Source of the DNA: Streptomyces sp. MST-110588
GTDB lineage: Bacteria; Actinomycetota; Actinomycetes; Streptomycetales; Streptomycetaceae
Assembly (NCBI RefSeq): GCF_022695595.1
Contig: NZ_CP074380.1
Coordinates: 7,158,501-7,222,500, forward strand
DNA: 64,000 bases
Direction: 5' to 3'
Below are positions 27,440 through 37,376 of this stretch, piece by piece. The notes below the pieces were generated by a model. It did no database searches, was not told the DNA's origin, and was given only the letters and a program-made list of their open reading frames with translations. Each line of letters begins with the position of its first letter. The first letter of the stretch is position 1. The translations under genes and the position numbers were made by a program.

Positions 27440-28903
27440 ATGGGATCGGGGCCTGCCGAGCAGGAGGACCACGCCCGCCGGGCGACGGCGCGGCTGGACG
27501 CCGAGGGCGTCCGGACCATCGCCCTGACCTGGGTCGACAACGCGGGCATCGTACGCGTCAAGACCGTCCCGACGCCGCGTCTGGCGCAGGTCGTCCACAG
27601 CGGCGTCGGCATGTCGCCCATCTTCGATGTGTACACCTCCGACGACATCGTCGCGGCCTCCGCGCACCTGGGCGGCCCCGACGGCGACCTGCGCCTGTTC
27701 CCCGACCTGGACCGGCTCACCGTGCTCGCCGCGCAGCCCGGCTGGGCCTGGGCGCCGGTCGACCGCTACGACCAGCTCGGCACCCCGCACCCCGCCTGCC
27801 AGCGGCAGTTCGCGCGCCGGATGGCGGACCGGGCCGCCGCCGAGGGCCTGGAGATGCGGATGGGGTTCGAGACCGAGTGGGTGGTCGTGCGCGACCCGGC
27901 CGCCGTGGCGCCCGGCGGGTTCGCAGGGGCCGGGGGCGTGGGCGGGCCCGCATGGCCGGACGGCACCGGCGGGGCCGCCGTCCCCGGTTCCTCCGAAGTG
28001 CTGCACTACCCCTGCGCCGGTCCCGCGTACGGCATGACCCGCGTGGTGGAACTCTCCGACTACCTCCGCGATGTCGCCGAGGCGCTGGCCGTACAGGGCA
28101 TCGAAGTGCTCCAGCTCCACCCCGAATACTCCCCTGGCCAGTTCGAGATCTCCACCGCCCCCGCCGACCCCGTACGGGCCGCCGACGACCTGGTCCTGGT
28201 GCGCGAGACCATCCGGGCCGTCTCCCAACGCCACGGTCTGCGGGCCTGCTTCGCCCCCACGGCCGTGGCCGGACAGGTCGGCAACGGCTGCCATCTCCAC
28301 CTGAGCCTGCGGCGCGAGGGCCGCAGCCTGCACCGTGACCCGGACGCGCGGTGGGGACTGGCGCCCGACGCCGTACGGTTCCTCGGCGGCATCCTGGACT
28401 CGCTGCCCGCGCTGCTCGCCGTCGGCGCTCCCTCACCCGCCAGTTACCTGCGGCTGGTGCCCTCGCAGTGGGCAGGCGCGTACCGGTGCTGGGGCGTGGA
28501 GAACCGGGAGGCCGCCCTGCGCCTGGTCACCGGCTCCCCCGCCGACCCGGAAGGCGGCAACGCCGAGATCAAGTGCTTCGACGCGGCTGCCAATCCCTAT
28601 CTCCTCATCGGCACGGTCATCGCCGCCGGACTGCACGGCATCACCTCCGGCGGACAGCTCCCGCCTCCGGTCACCGGCGACCCGGGCGCCCTGGGCGTAC
28701 GGGAGCGTGCCCGGCGCGGCATCACCCGGCTGCCCGTCTCGCTCACCGAGGCCGCCGACCACCTGGAAGGGGCCGCGCCACTTCTCGAGGCGCTGGGGGA
28801 GGTGCTGTACGGCGCCGTCATGGCCGTACGAAGGGCGGAGGCCGCGCAGTTCGCCGAGAGCGACCCCGAGGAGATCACCGCCGCGTTCCGCTGGCGGTAC
28901 TGA
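27440..28903 (+). CDS. glutamine synthetase-like protein, FluG / gamma-glutamyl-amine ligase type
   Basis: 487 residues from the ATG at 27440. It has the type I glutamine synthetase fold: WVDNAGIVRVKTVP at the N-terminus, MGFETEWVVV for the metal-binding glutamate, NGCHLHLSLR for the ATP/Glu-site histidine, and RCWGVENREAALRLV plus NAEIKCFDAAANPYL. A Gly/Ala/Pro-rich insertion (about 155-180) is unusual. It overlaps the following amidohydrolase as TGATG, reconstructing as a split pair the fusion seen in fungal FluG. Actinomycete relatives include gamma-glutamylpolyamine and ethanolamine ligases, so housekeeping glutamine synthesis is unlikely. Confidence 0.85.
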   Translation: MGSGPAEQEDHARRATARLDAEGVRTIALTWVDNAGIVRVKTVPTPRLAQVVHSGVGMSPIFDVYTSDDIVAASAHLGGPDGDLRLFPDLDRLTVLAAQPGWAWAPVDRYDQLGTPHPACQRQFARRMADRAAAEGLEMRMGFETEWVVVRDPAAVAPGGFAGAGGVGGPAWPDGTGGAAVPGSSEVLHYPCAGPAYGMTRVVELSDYLRDVAEALAVQGIEVLQLHPEYSPGQFEISTAPADPVRAADDLVLVRETIRAVSQRHGLRACFAPTAVAGQVGNGCHLHLSLRREGRSLHRDPDARWGLAPDAVRFLGGILDSLPALLAVGAPSPASYLRLVPSQWAGAYRCWGVENREAALRLVTGSPADPEGGNAEIKCFDAAANPYLLIGTVIAAGLHGITSGGQLPPPVTGDPGALGVRERARRGITRLPVSLTEAADHLEGAAPLLEALGEVLYGAVMAVRRAEAAQFAESDPEEITAAFRWRY

Positions 28904-30159
28904 TGCCCGGACACCCGCCCACTCCCGCCCCGGAATCATCCCTCCTGTCCCTCACGTCTCTCTCGCCCCTCCCGCCCCTGGTGGATCACCACTGCCACGG
29001 CGTGCTCCGGGGCGAGCCGGACCGCGCCACGTTCGAGGCGCTGCTCACCGAATCGGATCGCCCGCCCGCCGCCGGAACGTCCTTCTTCGACACCCAGACC
29101 GGGTTCGCCGTCCGCCGCTGGTGCCCGCCGCTGCTCGGGCTGCCGGCCCACTGTCCGCCCGAGGACTACCTCGCCCGCCGGCGCGAACTGGGCCCGGCAC
29201 GCACCCGTGAACTCCTGCTGCGCGCCACCGGCATCGGTACCTACCTCCTGGACACCGGCCTGCCCGGCGACCTCACCGGGGTGGCGGAGACGGCCGAGGC
29301 CGGCGGCGCCGCCGGCCACGAGGTCGTCCGCCTGGAATGGCTGGCGGAACGCCTGGGACGGCGCATGGCGGACGGCATGCGGCCAACGGGGGAGGGCCGG
29401 GCAGCCCCGGTCACAGCGCCAGCTCCAGTCACAGCGCCAGCCCCGGCATCAGCCCCAGCCACGGCCGCGGCGGAGTTCACGGCCGCCCTCGCCGACGCCG
29501 TACGGGACGCGGCGCGCGACGCCGTAGCGTTCAAGTCGGTGGCCGCCTACCGCCACGGGCTGGCCCTGGCCCCCGAACCACCCGCCCCCGACGCCGTCCT
29601 GACCGCCGCCCGCACCTGGCTCGCCGCCGGCGCCCCGCGGCTGACCGACCCCGTACTCCTGCGTCACCTCCTGTGGCTGGCCGTCGCCACCGGCCGCCCC
29701 CTCCAACTGCACACCGGCTTCGGCGATCCCGACCTGCGTCTGGACCACGCCGACCCGGCGCTGCTCACCGGCTTCGTACGGGCCACCGCCGACACCGGCA
29801 CCGACCTGGTCCTGCTGCACTGCTACCCGTACCACCGACAGGCCGCCTACCTGGCGAACGTCTTCCCGCACGTCTACGCCGACATCGGCCTGACCCTGAC
29901 CCACACCGGCCCGCGCGCCGCATCCGTACTCGCCGAGTTCCTCGAACTCGCCCCCTTCGGCAAGCTGCTGTTCTCCACCGACGCCTACGGCCTGCCCGAG
30001 CTGTACGTCGTGGGCAGCGCCCTGTTCCGTACGGCCCTGGACGCCGTCCTGACCGGATGGGCCCGCTCCGGCGCCTGGTCCACCGCCGACGCCGGCCGCG
30101 TCGCGGCCCTGATCGCCGCCGGCAACTCCCGCCGTGTGTACGACCTGCCGGAACCCTGA
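28903..30159 (+). CDS. FluG-type amidohydrolase (TIM-barrel metal hydrolase)
   Basis: 418 residues. The start ATG at 28903 shares one base with the upstream stop. Metal-site motifs of the amidohydrolase superfamily are visible: VDHHCHG (HxH) near residue 27, AFKSVAAYRHGL carrying the strand-4 lysine, LQLHTGFGDPDL, VLLHCYPYHRQAAYLA and LLFSTDAYGLPELY with the catalytic aspartate. A low-complexity Ala/Pro/Thr insertion interrupts the domain near residue 170. With the partner ligase it probably handles a gamma-glutamyl amide: one enzyme makes and the other cleaves. That pairing is inference. Confidence 0.83.
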   Translation: MPGHPPTPAPESSLLSLTSLSPLPPLVDHHCHGVLRGEPDRATFEALLTESDRPPAAGTSFFDTQTGFAVRRWCPPLLGLPAHCPPEDYLARRRELGPARTRELLLRATGIGTYLLDTGLPGDLTGVAETAEAGGAAGHEVVRLEWLAERLGRRMADGMRPTGEGRAAPVTAPAPVTAPAPASAPATAAAEFTAALADAVRDAARDAVAFKSVAAYRHGLALAPEPPAPDAVLTAARTWLAAGAPRLTDPVLLRHLLWLAVATGRPLQLHTGFGDPDLRLDHADPALLTGFVRATADTGTDLVLLHCYPYHRQAAYLANVFPHVYADIGLTLTHTGPRAASVLAEFLELAPFGKLLFSTDAYGLPELYVVGSALFRTALDAVLTGWARSGAWSTADAGRVAALIAAGNSRRVYDLPEP

Positions 30160-30243
30160 CCGCCCGGCCCCCTTCACCGACGGCAGCCACCGCACCCCCA
30201 CCCACCGGGCGCCGGTCCCCGGTAAGGACCACCACGTACTCTT

Positions 30244-31545
30244 GTGCTTTACTGCCCCGTGCCTCCTGCCATATCCACTCCCCTTCCACACCCACCCACC
30301 CGGCCCCCACTGCGGTCCCGCATCTTCGCCGACATCACCCCCCTGCGCAGCTCCGTGCACTACCGGCGCCTGTGGTTCGGCAACACCATCTCCTGGGTGG
30401 GGCAGCAGATGACCGCCCTGGCGGTCTCGTTGCAGGTCTACGCCATCACCGGGTCGACCTTCTCCGTCGGGCTGGTCGGCCTGTGCTCGCTGGTCCCGCT
30501 GATCGTCTTCGGGCTGTACGGCGGCGCCGTAGCCGACACCGTCGACCGCCGCAAGCTGGGCCTGGCCAGCGCCGCGGGCGCGACCTCGATGTCGGTGGTG
30601 CTGGCCGCCGCCGCGCTCGCGGGCTTCCACCAGGTCTGGCTGCTCTACACGGTCGTCGCCCTCCAGGCCGTCTGCTTCGCCATGAACTCGCCGGCCCGCA
30701 GTTCGATGATCCCGCGGCTGCTGCCCGCCGAGCAGTTGCCCGCGGCCAACGCCCTCGGCTCCCTCACCAGCAACCTCGGCCTGATGGGCGGCCCCATGCT
30801 GGGCGGCGTCATCGTGGGCCTGTGGGGCTACCAGGCCGCGTACCTGATCGACGTCCTCGCCTTCACCGCCTCGCTGTACGCGATGTGGCGGCTGCCGTCC
30901 ATGCGGCCCGACCAGGAGGAGGGCGCACGCAAGCGGGCCTCCGTCCTGGACGGCCTGCGCTTCCTGGCCACCCGCCCCAACGTACGCATGACCTTCTTCA
31001 CCGACCTCGCGGCCATGGTGCTGGCCCAGCCGCGGGCCCTGTTCCCCGCGGTCGCCGCACTGTGGTTCGGCGGCGACGCCAAAACGGTGGGTCTGCTCGT
31101 CGCGGCCCCGGCCGTCGGCGCCGTACTGGGCGGCCTGTTCTCCGGCTGGCTCGGCGGCATCCGGCGGCACGGCCTGGCCATCCTGCTGTCCGTCGCGGCC
31201 TGGGGTGCGGCCGTCGCCGCCTTCGGACTGGCCCACCACCTGTGGCTGGGCCTGTTCTTCCTGGCCGTCGCCGGGTGCGCCGACACCGTCTCGATGGTCT
31301 TCCGCAGCACCATGCTCCAGGCCGCGACACCGGACCACATGCGCGGACGCCTCCAGGGCGTCTTCATCGTGGTGGTCGCGGGCGGACCGCGCCTGGGCGA
31401 CTTCCTCACCGGCTCCGCGGCCGACCTGACCTCCCCCACGACGGCGATCATCGCCGGCGGCCTGGCCTGCGTCCTGACCGTTACCCTCCTGGGTCTGACC
31501 TCCCGCGGCTTCCTCCGCTACGACGCCCGCGACCCCCAGCCGTAA
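30244..31545 (+). CDS. MFS transporter (enterobactin exporter / multidrug type)
   Basis: About 433 residues with 10-12 membrane helices. The body begins YRRLWFGNTISWVGQQMTALAVSLQVY, the opening of EntS-like and Enterobacter-type MFS exporters, and motif A appears as LYGGAVADTVDRRKLG. The start is uncertain: GTG 30244 and GTG 30259 are both in frame and neither has a well-placed ribosome site. It stands alone after the FluG-like pair; a link to it is unproven. Confidence 0.87.
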   Translation: MLYCPVPPAISTPLPHPPTRPPLRSRIFADITPLRSSVHYRRLWFGNTISWVGQQMTALAVSLQVYAITGSTFSVGLVGLCSLVPLIVFGLYGGAVADTVDRRKLGLASAAGATSMSVVLAAAALAGFHQVWLLYTVVALQAVCFAMNSPARSSMIPRLLPAEQLPAANALGSLTSNLGLMGGPMLGGVIVGLWGYQAAYLIDVLAFTASLYAMWRLPSMRPDQEEGARKRASVLDGLRFLATRPNVRMTFFTDLAAMVLAQPRALFPAVAALWFGGDAKTVGLLVAAPAVGAVLGGLFSGWLGGIRRHGLAILLSVAAWGAAVAAFGLAHHLWLGLFFLAVAGCADTVSMVFRSTMLQAATPDHMRGRLQGVFIVVVAGGPRLGDFLTGSAADLTSPTTAIIAGGLACVLTVTLLGLTSRGFLRYDARDPQP

Positions 31546-31550
31546 CGACC

Positions 31551-31588
31551 GGCCCGGCCGGCACCACAACCGTCGCGGCCGGCCGGCC
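31551..31588. terminator. GC-rich hairpin between convergent genes
   Basis: GGCCCGGCCGGC (31551-31562) pairs with GCCGGCCGGCC (31578-31588), with one bulged C and a 15-nt loop. The hairpin fills the gap between the MFS stop and the convergent peptidase stop, so it can serve both. There is no T tract. Confidence 0.55.
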
Positions 31589-33126
31589 TCACGGCGAAGG
31601 AACGGTTCCTTTCGCGGCGCAGGTGAGGTCCGCGGCGGGCAGCGTTCCTGCGCGCAGGTAGGCGTTGACGGCCCGGTCGGCGCAGGGGACCGCCGTCCTG
31701 CCCTCGGCGCCGCGTCCGTACACGCCGTGCGAGCGGATGTCCGCGGTGATCAGGCGCGAGCCCGTGAGCTTGCGGTGCAGTGCCAGGGCACCTTCGTACG
31801 GGACGTTGTTGTCCTGCCGGGCCTGGAGCATCAGGACGGGCACCTTGTTGCCGATACGGGTGGCGGGCTCGCGGGGCTCGGTCTCCCAGAACGCGCAGGG
31901 CGCCGTCATGTCGTTGACGAGCGGGCCGAACACGGGCTGGCCGGCACGGCTGCGGACGATGTTCTTCCAGTACGTCTCCGGGTCCTTGGGCCAGCCGCCC
32001 GCGGGCCAGCCCCGGTCGCCGCACATGAAGACGGCCCCGCCGGTCATCATGTCCCCGAGCTCCGGCGAGTTGAGGAGCTCCAGCATCGCGGCGAGTTCGG
32101 GGTTCGGCTCGACCGGCTCGCCCGCCGCCGCGTCGGTCAGGGTGCGTACCGTACGGGCGAGGGCCGGGTCGTTCTCCTGGTGCTGGACGAACTGCCGCAG
32201 GAACAGGCGCAGCAGGGGCGCGCCCAGCCGGGTGCCGCCGATGGCGACGGGCCGGCGCCCGGCGCCGTCGAGGAGTGTCTGTACGGTGGCGCGCACCTGG
32301 GGGGCGGTGCGGCCGAGTCCGTAGGTGTCCGCGTGCCGGGCGGTCCACGTCGCCCACGCGTCGAGTCCTTCCTCAAGCGGCTTGCCCGCCCGGCGGAAGA
32401 GCTCGTACTGGGTGGCGTCGGGGTCGGTGGAGGAGTCGAGGATCACGCGGTCGGCCCGGCGCGGGAACATCTGGGTGTAGAGGGCTCCCAGGTCGGCGCC
32501 GTAGGAGACCCCGTAGTACGACAGCTTGTCCTCGCCCAGGGCGGCGCGGATCGCGTCCATGTCACGGGCGACGTTGCGGGAGGAGGCGTGCGGGAGCAGC
32601 GCCGCGTTCTCGCCGTGGGCGAAGCAGCGCCGGGCCGTCTCCCGGGCGCGCCGCACCGTGTCCTCGAAGTCCCGGCGGGGGAGGTCACTTGGCGGGGCGG
32701 GTCCGGCGGCGTGGCCGGACCGCAGGTGAGGGGGGTGCTTGCGCCCAGGAAGCGCGGGTCGAAGCCGATCAGGTCGTACCGGTCCGCCACGTCCTTCAGC
32801 GTCTGCCGCAGCCCCAGGGTGGTGGACAGGCCGGGACCGCCGGGGCCACCGGGGTTGGACAGCAGGATGCCGCGCCGGTGTGCCCGGTCCTTGGCCTTGA
32901 CGCGGGAGACCGCGAGCCGGATGGTACGGCCGCCGGGGTGGGCGTGATCCAGGGGGACGGTCACCTCGGCGCACTCGGCTCCCGCCTCGTTCAGCTCCTG
33001 CTGGGCCGCCGGGCAGGGTCCCCATCGCAGAGTGTCCGACGGGCTGGGCCGGGCCGTCGCGGGGGCCGTGCCCGCGACCAGCCCGGCCAGGGCGAGCCCG
33101 GCCGCGAGCAGGGGTTTGACGCGCAT
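31589..33126 (-). pseudogene. secreted S33 tripeptidyl aminopeptidase-like hydrolase, frame broken once
   Basis: The first about 140 residues (from the ATG at 33126, AGGAG upstream) give a Sec signal (MRVKPLLAAGLALAGLVAGT) and the hydrolase core entrance (LLSNPGGPGGPGLSTT, LIGFDPRFLGASTPLTC). The frame then fails. From about 32705 onward the -1 frame reads DFEDTVRRARETARRCF, the nucleophile elbow GVSYGADLGALY, and a TAP-like C-terminal domain to the stop at 31589. The break lies at 32676-32705, where GGGGG and GGGG runs occur. One added base gives 512 residues, normal for this family. Exported enzymes of this type release N-terminal tripeptides. Confidence 0.82.
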
Positions 33127-33455
33127 GTTTCTCCTGGGGGAAGCAACGACGGTCGTGACCTGACGACATTAGGGGAAACCCGGGAGAGGGGACATGGGGT
33201 CAGCGGGACAGTGGATGCGGGGATTGCCCCATGGCGGACGGCCATCCGGCTTCGTACGGTGGGACGTTGGGCATCCGAGGTGGCGGATTGAGCATCCCTG
33301 GCGGCGGGTTGAGTACCCCGAGCGGCGGGCGGCCGGTCTCCAGGTACGGCCGGGCTGCTCGCGTACGGGCGACCGCCTGCGTACGACCAACTGCCTGCGT
33401 ACGGCCAACTGCCCGCTGTCGTCCCTGTACCGGCCGGTCGGCGCCTCCGCCCCCG
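33127..33455. other. 329-bp intergenic region with short direct repeats
   Basis: No gene is supported. It lies between the peptidase start and the phosphoketolase stop on the same strand, so it must hold the peptidase promoter. A near-perfect 18-bp tandem duplication reading CTGCGTACGRCCAACTGC occurs around 33378-33413, and GGCGG-GTTGAG units repeat around 33282-33330. Confidence 0.6.
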
Positions 33456-35924
33456 TCAGCGTCCCTGCCCCGGCCAGTGCCACTCCGCGACCTCCGGAAG
33501 GTCGGTGCCGTGCTCGCGGACCCATCGGTGGTGGCGGTGGCGCGCGTCCGCCATGGCCTGGCGGATGCCGGCAGCCTGCACCGCCAGGCCCGGCACCCGG
33601 TCGATGACGTCCATGACCAGCCGGTAGCGGTCCAGGTCGTTGCGGACGACCATGTCGAAGGGGGTGGTCGTGGTGCCCATCTCCTTGTAGCCGCGGACGT
33701 GCAGGTTCGGGTGGACGGCCCGGCGGTAGGCCAGTCGGTGGATCAGCCACGGATAGCCGTGGTACGCGAAGACGACCGGCGTGTCCGGGGGGAGCAGGGC
33801 GTCGAACTCGTGGTCCGCCATCCCGTGCGGATGCTCCTCCCGGGGCAGCAGTCGCGTCATGTCCACGATGTTCACCACCCGTACGGCCAGATCCGGCAGG
33901 TGTCTGCGCAGCAGGGACGCGGCGGCCAGCGTCTCCTGGGTCGGTACGTCACCGGCGCAGGCCAGGACGGCCTGCGGCCCGTGCCCGGCCCGTTCGGTGC
34001 CCGCCCACTCCCAGATCCCCGCGCCGCGCGCACAGTGGGCCCGTGCCTGGTCGACGGTCAGCCAGTCGAAGCACGGCTGCTTGCCCGCCACCACCACATT
34101 GACCACGTCGCGGGTGCGCAGTACGTGGTCGGCCACGCACAGCAGGGTGTTGGCGTCCGGCGGCAGATAGACCCGTACCGCGTCCGGGCTCTTGTTGAGG
34201 ATGTGGTCGACGAAGCCCGGGTCCTGGTGGGAGAAGCCGTTGTGGTCCTGCCGCCACACGTGCGAGGTGAGCAGGTAGTTCAGTGCCGGAACCGGCGCCC
34301 GCCAGGGGATGCGGTGCGCCGTGCGGATCCACTTCACGTGCTGCGCGGCCATACTCGCCACGATGTGCGCGAACGCCTCGTAGGAGGAGAACAGGCCGTG
34401 CCGGCCGGTCAGCACATAGCCCTCCAGCCAGCCCTGGCACAGGTGCTCGGAGAGCACTTCCATGACCCGGCCGTGCCGCCCCAGGTGCTCGTCGGTGGGC
34501 AGACCGGCCGCCTGCCACGCCTTGTCCGTGGTCTCGTACACGTCCTGGAGGCGGTTGGAGGCGGTCTCGTCCGGCCCGAACAGCCGGAAGTCACGGCGGT
34601 CGGCGGTACGGTCCATCAGGTCACGCAGCAGACCGCCCAGCACGCGGGTCGGCTCGTGCGAGGTGGCACCGGGCTCGTCGACGGGCACGGCGTAGTGCAC
34701 CGGGTCGGGCAGCGGCAGCGTACGGGCCAGCCGGCCGCCGTTGGCGTACGGGGAGGCGCTCAGCCGGCGCTCGCCCCGGGGCACCTGCGCCAGGACGTGC
34801 GGCCGTGGGCGCCCGTCCTCGTCGAAGAGTTCCCCGGGCGCGTACGAGCGCAGCCAGCGCTCCAGTTGCCGCCGGTGCCCGGCGTTCTCCCGGACACCGG
34901 CCAGCGGCACCTGATGGGCCCGCCAGGTGCCCTCGACCGGTACGCCGTCCACCTCGTCGGGGCCCGTCCAGCCCTTGGGAGTACGCAGCACGATCACCGG
35001 CCAGCGGGGGCGGGTGTCCGCGCCGTCCTGGCGGGCGGCCCGCTGCGCGGCGTGGATACGGTCCACGGCGGTGTCCATGGCGGCGGCCATCGCACGGTGC
35101 ACCCGGGCGGGGTCGTCACCGGTGACGTACAGGGGGTCGTGCCCGTAACCGCGCAGCAGCGCGTCCAGTTCCTCGTCGGTCAGCCGGGCGAGCACCGCCG
35201 GATTGGCGATCTTGTAGCCGTTCAGGTGCAGGATCGGCAGGACGGCCCCGTCGTGCACCGGGTCCAGGAACTTGTTGGCGTGCCAGGACGCGGCCAGCGG
35301 ACCGGTCTCCGCCTCGCCGTCCCCGATCACGCACGCGACCAGCAGATCCGGGTGGTCCAGCGCGGCCCCGTAGGCGTGCGCCAGCGAATAGCCCAGCTCA
35401 CCGCCCTCGTGGAAGGAGCCGGGCGCGTCGGGCGCGGCGTGGCTGGGCACCCCGCCGGGGAAGGAGAACTGCCGGAACAGCCGCGCCATGCCCGCGCCGT
35501 CCCGCGACAGGTCGGGGTCCAGCTCCTGGTACGTACCGTCCAGCCAGGCACCGGCGAAGACGGACGGTCCGCCGTGGCCCGGCCCCCACACGCACACCGC
35601 GTCCTGCCCCCGGGTGCTGATCACCCGGTTGAGGTGGGTGTGGACCAGGTTGAGGCCGGGGCAGGTTCCCCAGTGGCCGAGCAGCCGGGGCTTGATGTGC
35701 TCGGGGCGCAGCTCCTCGGTGAGCAGGGGATTCCCGGTCAGATAGATCTGTCCGGCGGCGAGGTAGTTCAGCGCCCTCCAGTGCGCGTCGAGAGTGTGCA
35801 GGTCACTGTCCGACAGGTCGCTGCCGGTCACGTTGCTGCCGGTCACGTCGCTGTTGGCCAGGTCGTTGTCGGTCAGGTCGCTGTCGGTCAGGTCACGGCT
35901 GGTCAGCGGCTCGGGCGACTCCAT
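33456..35924 (-). CDS. xfp: phosphoketolase (xylulose/fructose 6-phosphate)
   Basis: 822 residues from the ATG at 35924 (GGAGGG four bases upstream); the frame extends further upstream without support. Thiamine-diphosphate enzyme that cleaves xylulose 5-phosphate or fructose 6-phosphate with phosphate to acetyl phosphate. Recognisable stretches are [48 protein letters not shown], the ThDP motif [26 protein letters not shown], and [17 protein letters not shown] near the end. The N-terminus carries about seven five-residue repeats ([25 protein letters not shown]) encoded by 15-bp tandem repeats before the conserved domain starts at [10 protein letters not shown]. Confidence 0.95.
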   Translation of the reverse strand: MESPEPLTSRDLTDSDLTDNDLANSDVTGSNVTGSDLSDSDLHTLDAHWRALNYLAAGQIYLTGNPLLTEELRPEHIKPRLLGHWGTCPGLNLVHTHLNRVISTRGQDAVCVWGPGHGGPSVFAGAWLDGTYQELDPDLSRDGAGMARLFRQFSFPGGVPSHAAPDAPGSFHEGGELGYSLAHAYGAALDHPDLLVACVIGDGEAETGPLAASWHANKFLDPVHDGAVLPILHLNGYKIANPAVLARLTDEELDALLRGYGHDPLYVTGDDPARVHRAMAAAMDTAVDRIHAAQRAARQDGADTRPRWPVIVLRTPKGWTGPDEVDGVPVEGTWRAHQVPLAGVRENAGHRRQLERWLRSYAPGELFDEDGRPRPHVLAQVPRGERRLSASPYANGGRLARTLPLPDPVHYAVPVDEPGATSHEPTRVLGGLLRDLMDRTADRRDFRLFGPDETASNRLQDVYETTDKAWQAAGLPTDEHLGRHGRVMEVLSEHLCQGWLEGYVLTGRHGLFSSYEAFAHIVASMAAQHVKWIRTAHRIPWRAPVPALNYLLTSHVWRQDHNGFSHQDPGFVDHILNKSPDAVRVYLPPDANTLLCVADHVLRTRDVVNVVVAGKQPCFDWLTVDQARAHCARGAGIWEWAGTERAGHGPQAVLACAGDVPTQETLAAASLLRRHLPDLAVRVVNIVDMTRLLPREEHPHGMADHEFDALLPPDTPVVFAYHGYPWLIHRLAYRRAVHPNLHVRGYKEMGTTTTPFDMVVRNDLDRYRLVMDVIDRVPGLAVQAAGIRQAMADARHRHHRWVREHGTDLPEVAEWHWPGQGR

Positions 35925-36130
35925 AGGGCCCTCCGTCGGGAAACGGTGATCAGGGAGCGCCTCTCCACCGTACGGGGCCTCATGCGTACCTGCCTTCCCA
36001 TGGCTCCCGTCTTCCGCGACCGGCCGCACGGCACCGTGGCGCCTCGCACGGTTCCCTCGCCACAGCACCGGCGTGCGGGCGGGGAATTGGCCGCCGGCGA
36101 TGTCAGAGGCGGCCGGTAGCCTCGGGCACC

Positions 36131-36604
36131 ATGGGAATCAAGATCGATGTGGTGGTGGACTACCCGGTCGACGATGAGGTGGAGAGGGTGCTCGGGCTGG
36201 CCGAGGCGGTCGGCGAGCCCGTCACCGTCACGTTCCGGTGGGAAGGGCGTCAGGCGGCGGAACACGCGGTGCTGGTGCCCGCGGCCACGCTGGCGCTCTG
36301 GGAGCACTGGGCCCCCACCGCCTATACGGCGAGTGACGCCGGGGAGGGAGAGCGGGGTGCGGCGGAGGAGCCGGAACTGGCTCACCCGGTGGAATGGGGC
36401 GCGTTCACGCTCTTTCGTCGTCGCACAGGAGGGCGCACGGCGGTGGCCCGCGAAGGCGTGGTGGTCGCCGAGCTGCTGAACCCGGACGAGGCGCACTGGC
36501 TCCAGGAGAAGGCCCGTGATGTCCGCCAGGGCTTCATGGATCCGAAGCAGAAGGCGGCGTTCGAGGAATTCCTCGCCCGGCAGGCATCCCTTGATGAGCA
36601 GTGA
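36131..36604 (+). CDS. conserved hypothetical protein
   Basis: 157 residues from the ATG at 36131, beginning [21 protein letters not shown] do not recognise the family. It looks like a soluble alpha/beta protein: an N-terminal beta-strand/helix segment, a Glu/Gly-rich loop (about 75-90), then [19 protein letters not shown] and a helical, charged C-terminus ([19 protein letters not shown]). Divergent from the phosphoketolase gene with a 206-bp gap. Confidence 0.7.
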   Translation: MGIKIDVVVDYPVDDEVERVLGLAEAVGEPVTVTFRWEGRQAAEHAVLVPAATLALWEHWAPTAYTASDAGEGERGAAEEPELAHPVEWGAFTLFRRRTGGRTAVAREGVVVAELLNPDEAHWLQEKARDVRQGFMDPKQKAAFEEFLARQASLDEQ

Positions 36605-36672
36605 TGTGAGCAGTGACGCGCAGTGCTGTGATGCGCAGTGCTGTGACGCGCAGTGCAGTGATGCGCCGGCTC
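36600..36672. repeat. imperfect 15-bp tandem repeat (GCGCAGTGCTGTGAT type)
   Basis: Directly after the hypothetical gene, a CAGTG(C/A)(T/A)GTGAYGCG motif recurs about every 15 bp, four to five times. It begins within the stop-codon region (GAGCAGTGATGTGAGCAGTG), suggesting that slippage has extended the gene end. Confidence 0.75.
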
Positions 36673-36924
36673 ATGCTTCGCGGCTTCGTCGTTGATCTCC
36701 GGGCTCCGGTCCGGTCACGGCCTGCGGGACGCCGTCGACGTACGAGGGACTTCTTCGGCGTACGGCTGGAGGCGGCGCGGTGCCCGATGCGGCAGGACCG
36801 GGGCGGAACCGGCCGGAAAAGGCGGCGGCGCGCAATCCACCGTGCGCGGGTGCCGTAGAGAGGCGAAACTCGGGTACGGGGGCCGGAGGACCATCAGCCA
36901 CCGACCTTTCTCAGGAGGCACACC

Positions 36925-37155
36925 GTGGAGCCACAGACGATGACGTGCCGCACGCCCGGACCGGACCGCGACCCCACGCCGCCGGTACCGACCCCGCCGC
37001 CGGGACCCGGCGGCCCGGAGCCCGGCCCGGTCCCGGGTCCGACGCCGGGACCCACGCCCCTGCCGCCCGATCCCGTGCCGCCGGACCCCGTGCCGCGTCC
37101 TCCGGGCCCGGACCCGGTGCCCGAGCCGTCGCCCGCCCCCGGCCCGCTGACCTGA
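36925..37155 (+). CDS. small proline-rich protein
   Basis: 76 residues starting GTG at 36925, with AGGAGG seven bases upstream, an excellent ribosome site that is the main support for the gene. After MEPQTMTCRTPGPDRDPT the protein is almost entirely Pro with Gly, Asp, Glu, Val and Thr. There is no signal peptide. Its function is unknown. It precedes the aldehyde dehydrogenase by 221 bp in the same direction. Confidence 0.55.
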   Translation: MEPQTMTCRTPGPDRDPTPPVPTPPPGPGGPEPGPVPGPTPGPTPLPPDPVPPDPVPRPPGPDPVPEPSPAPGPLT

Positions 37156-37376
37156 GCGGACCGCCGCCGGGGCACGGGTCCCGGACGCACGGTTCCGTAC
37201 GGGCGGACGCCGGTTCCGTACGGCCGGTTCCGCACGGGCGGTTCCGTACGGCGGCGACGGCCGTGTCCCCGGCCGGCCCGGGGGCACGGCCCGGCCGCTC
37301 CTGCGTACACCCCCATAACGCGCATTACCTCCCTACCCACCTTCCTGTCCCGCCTCATCGAGGAGGTGTCCCTCCC

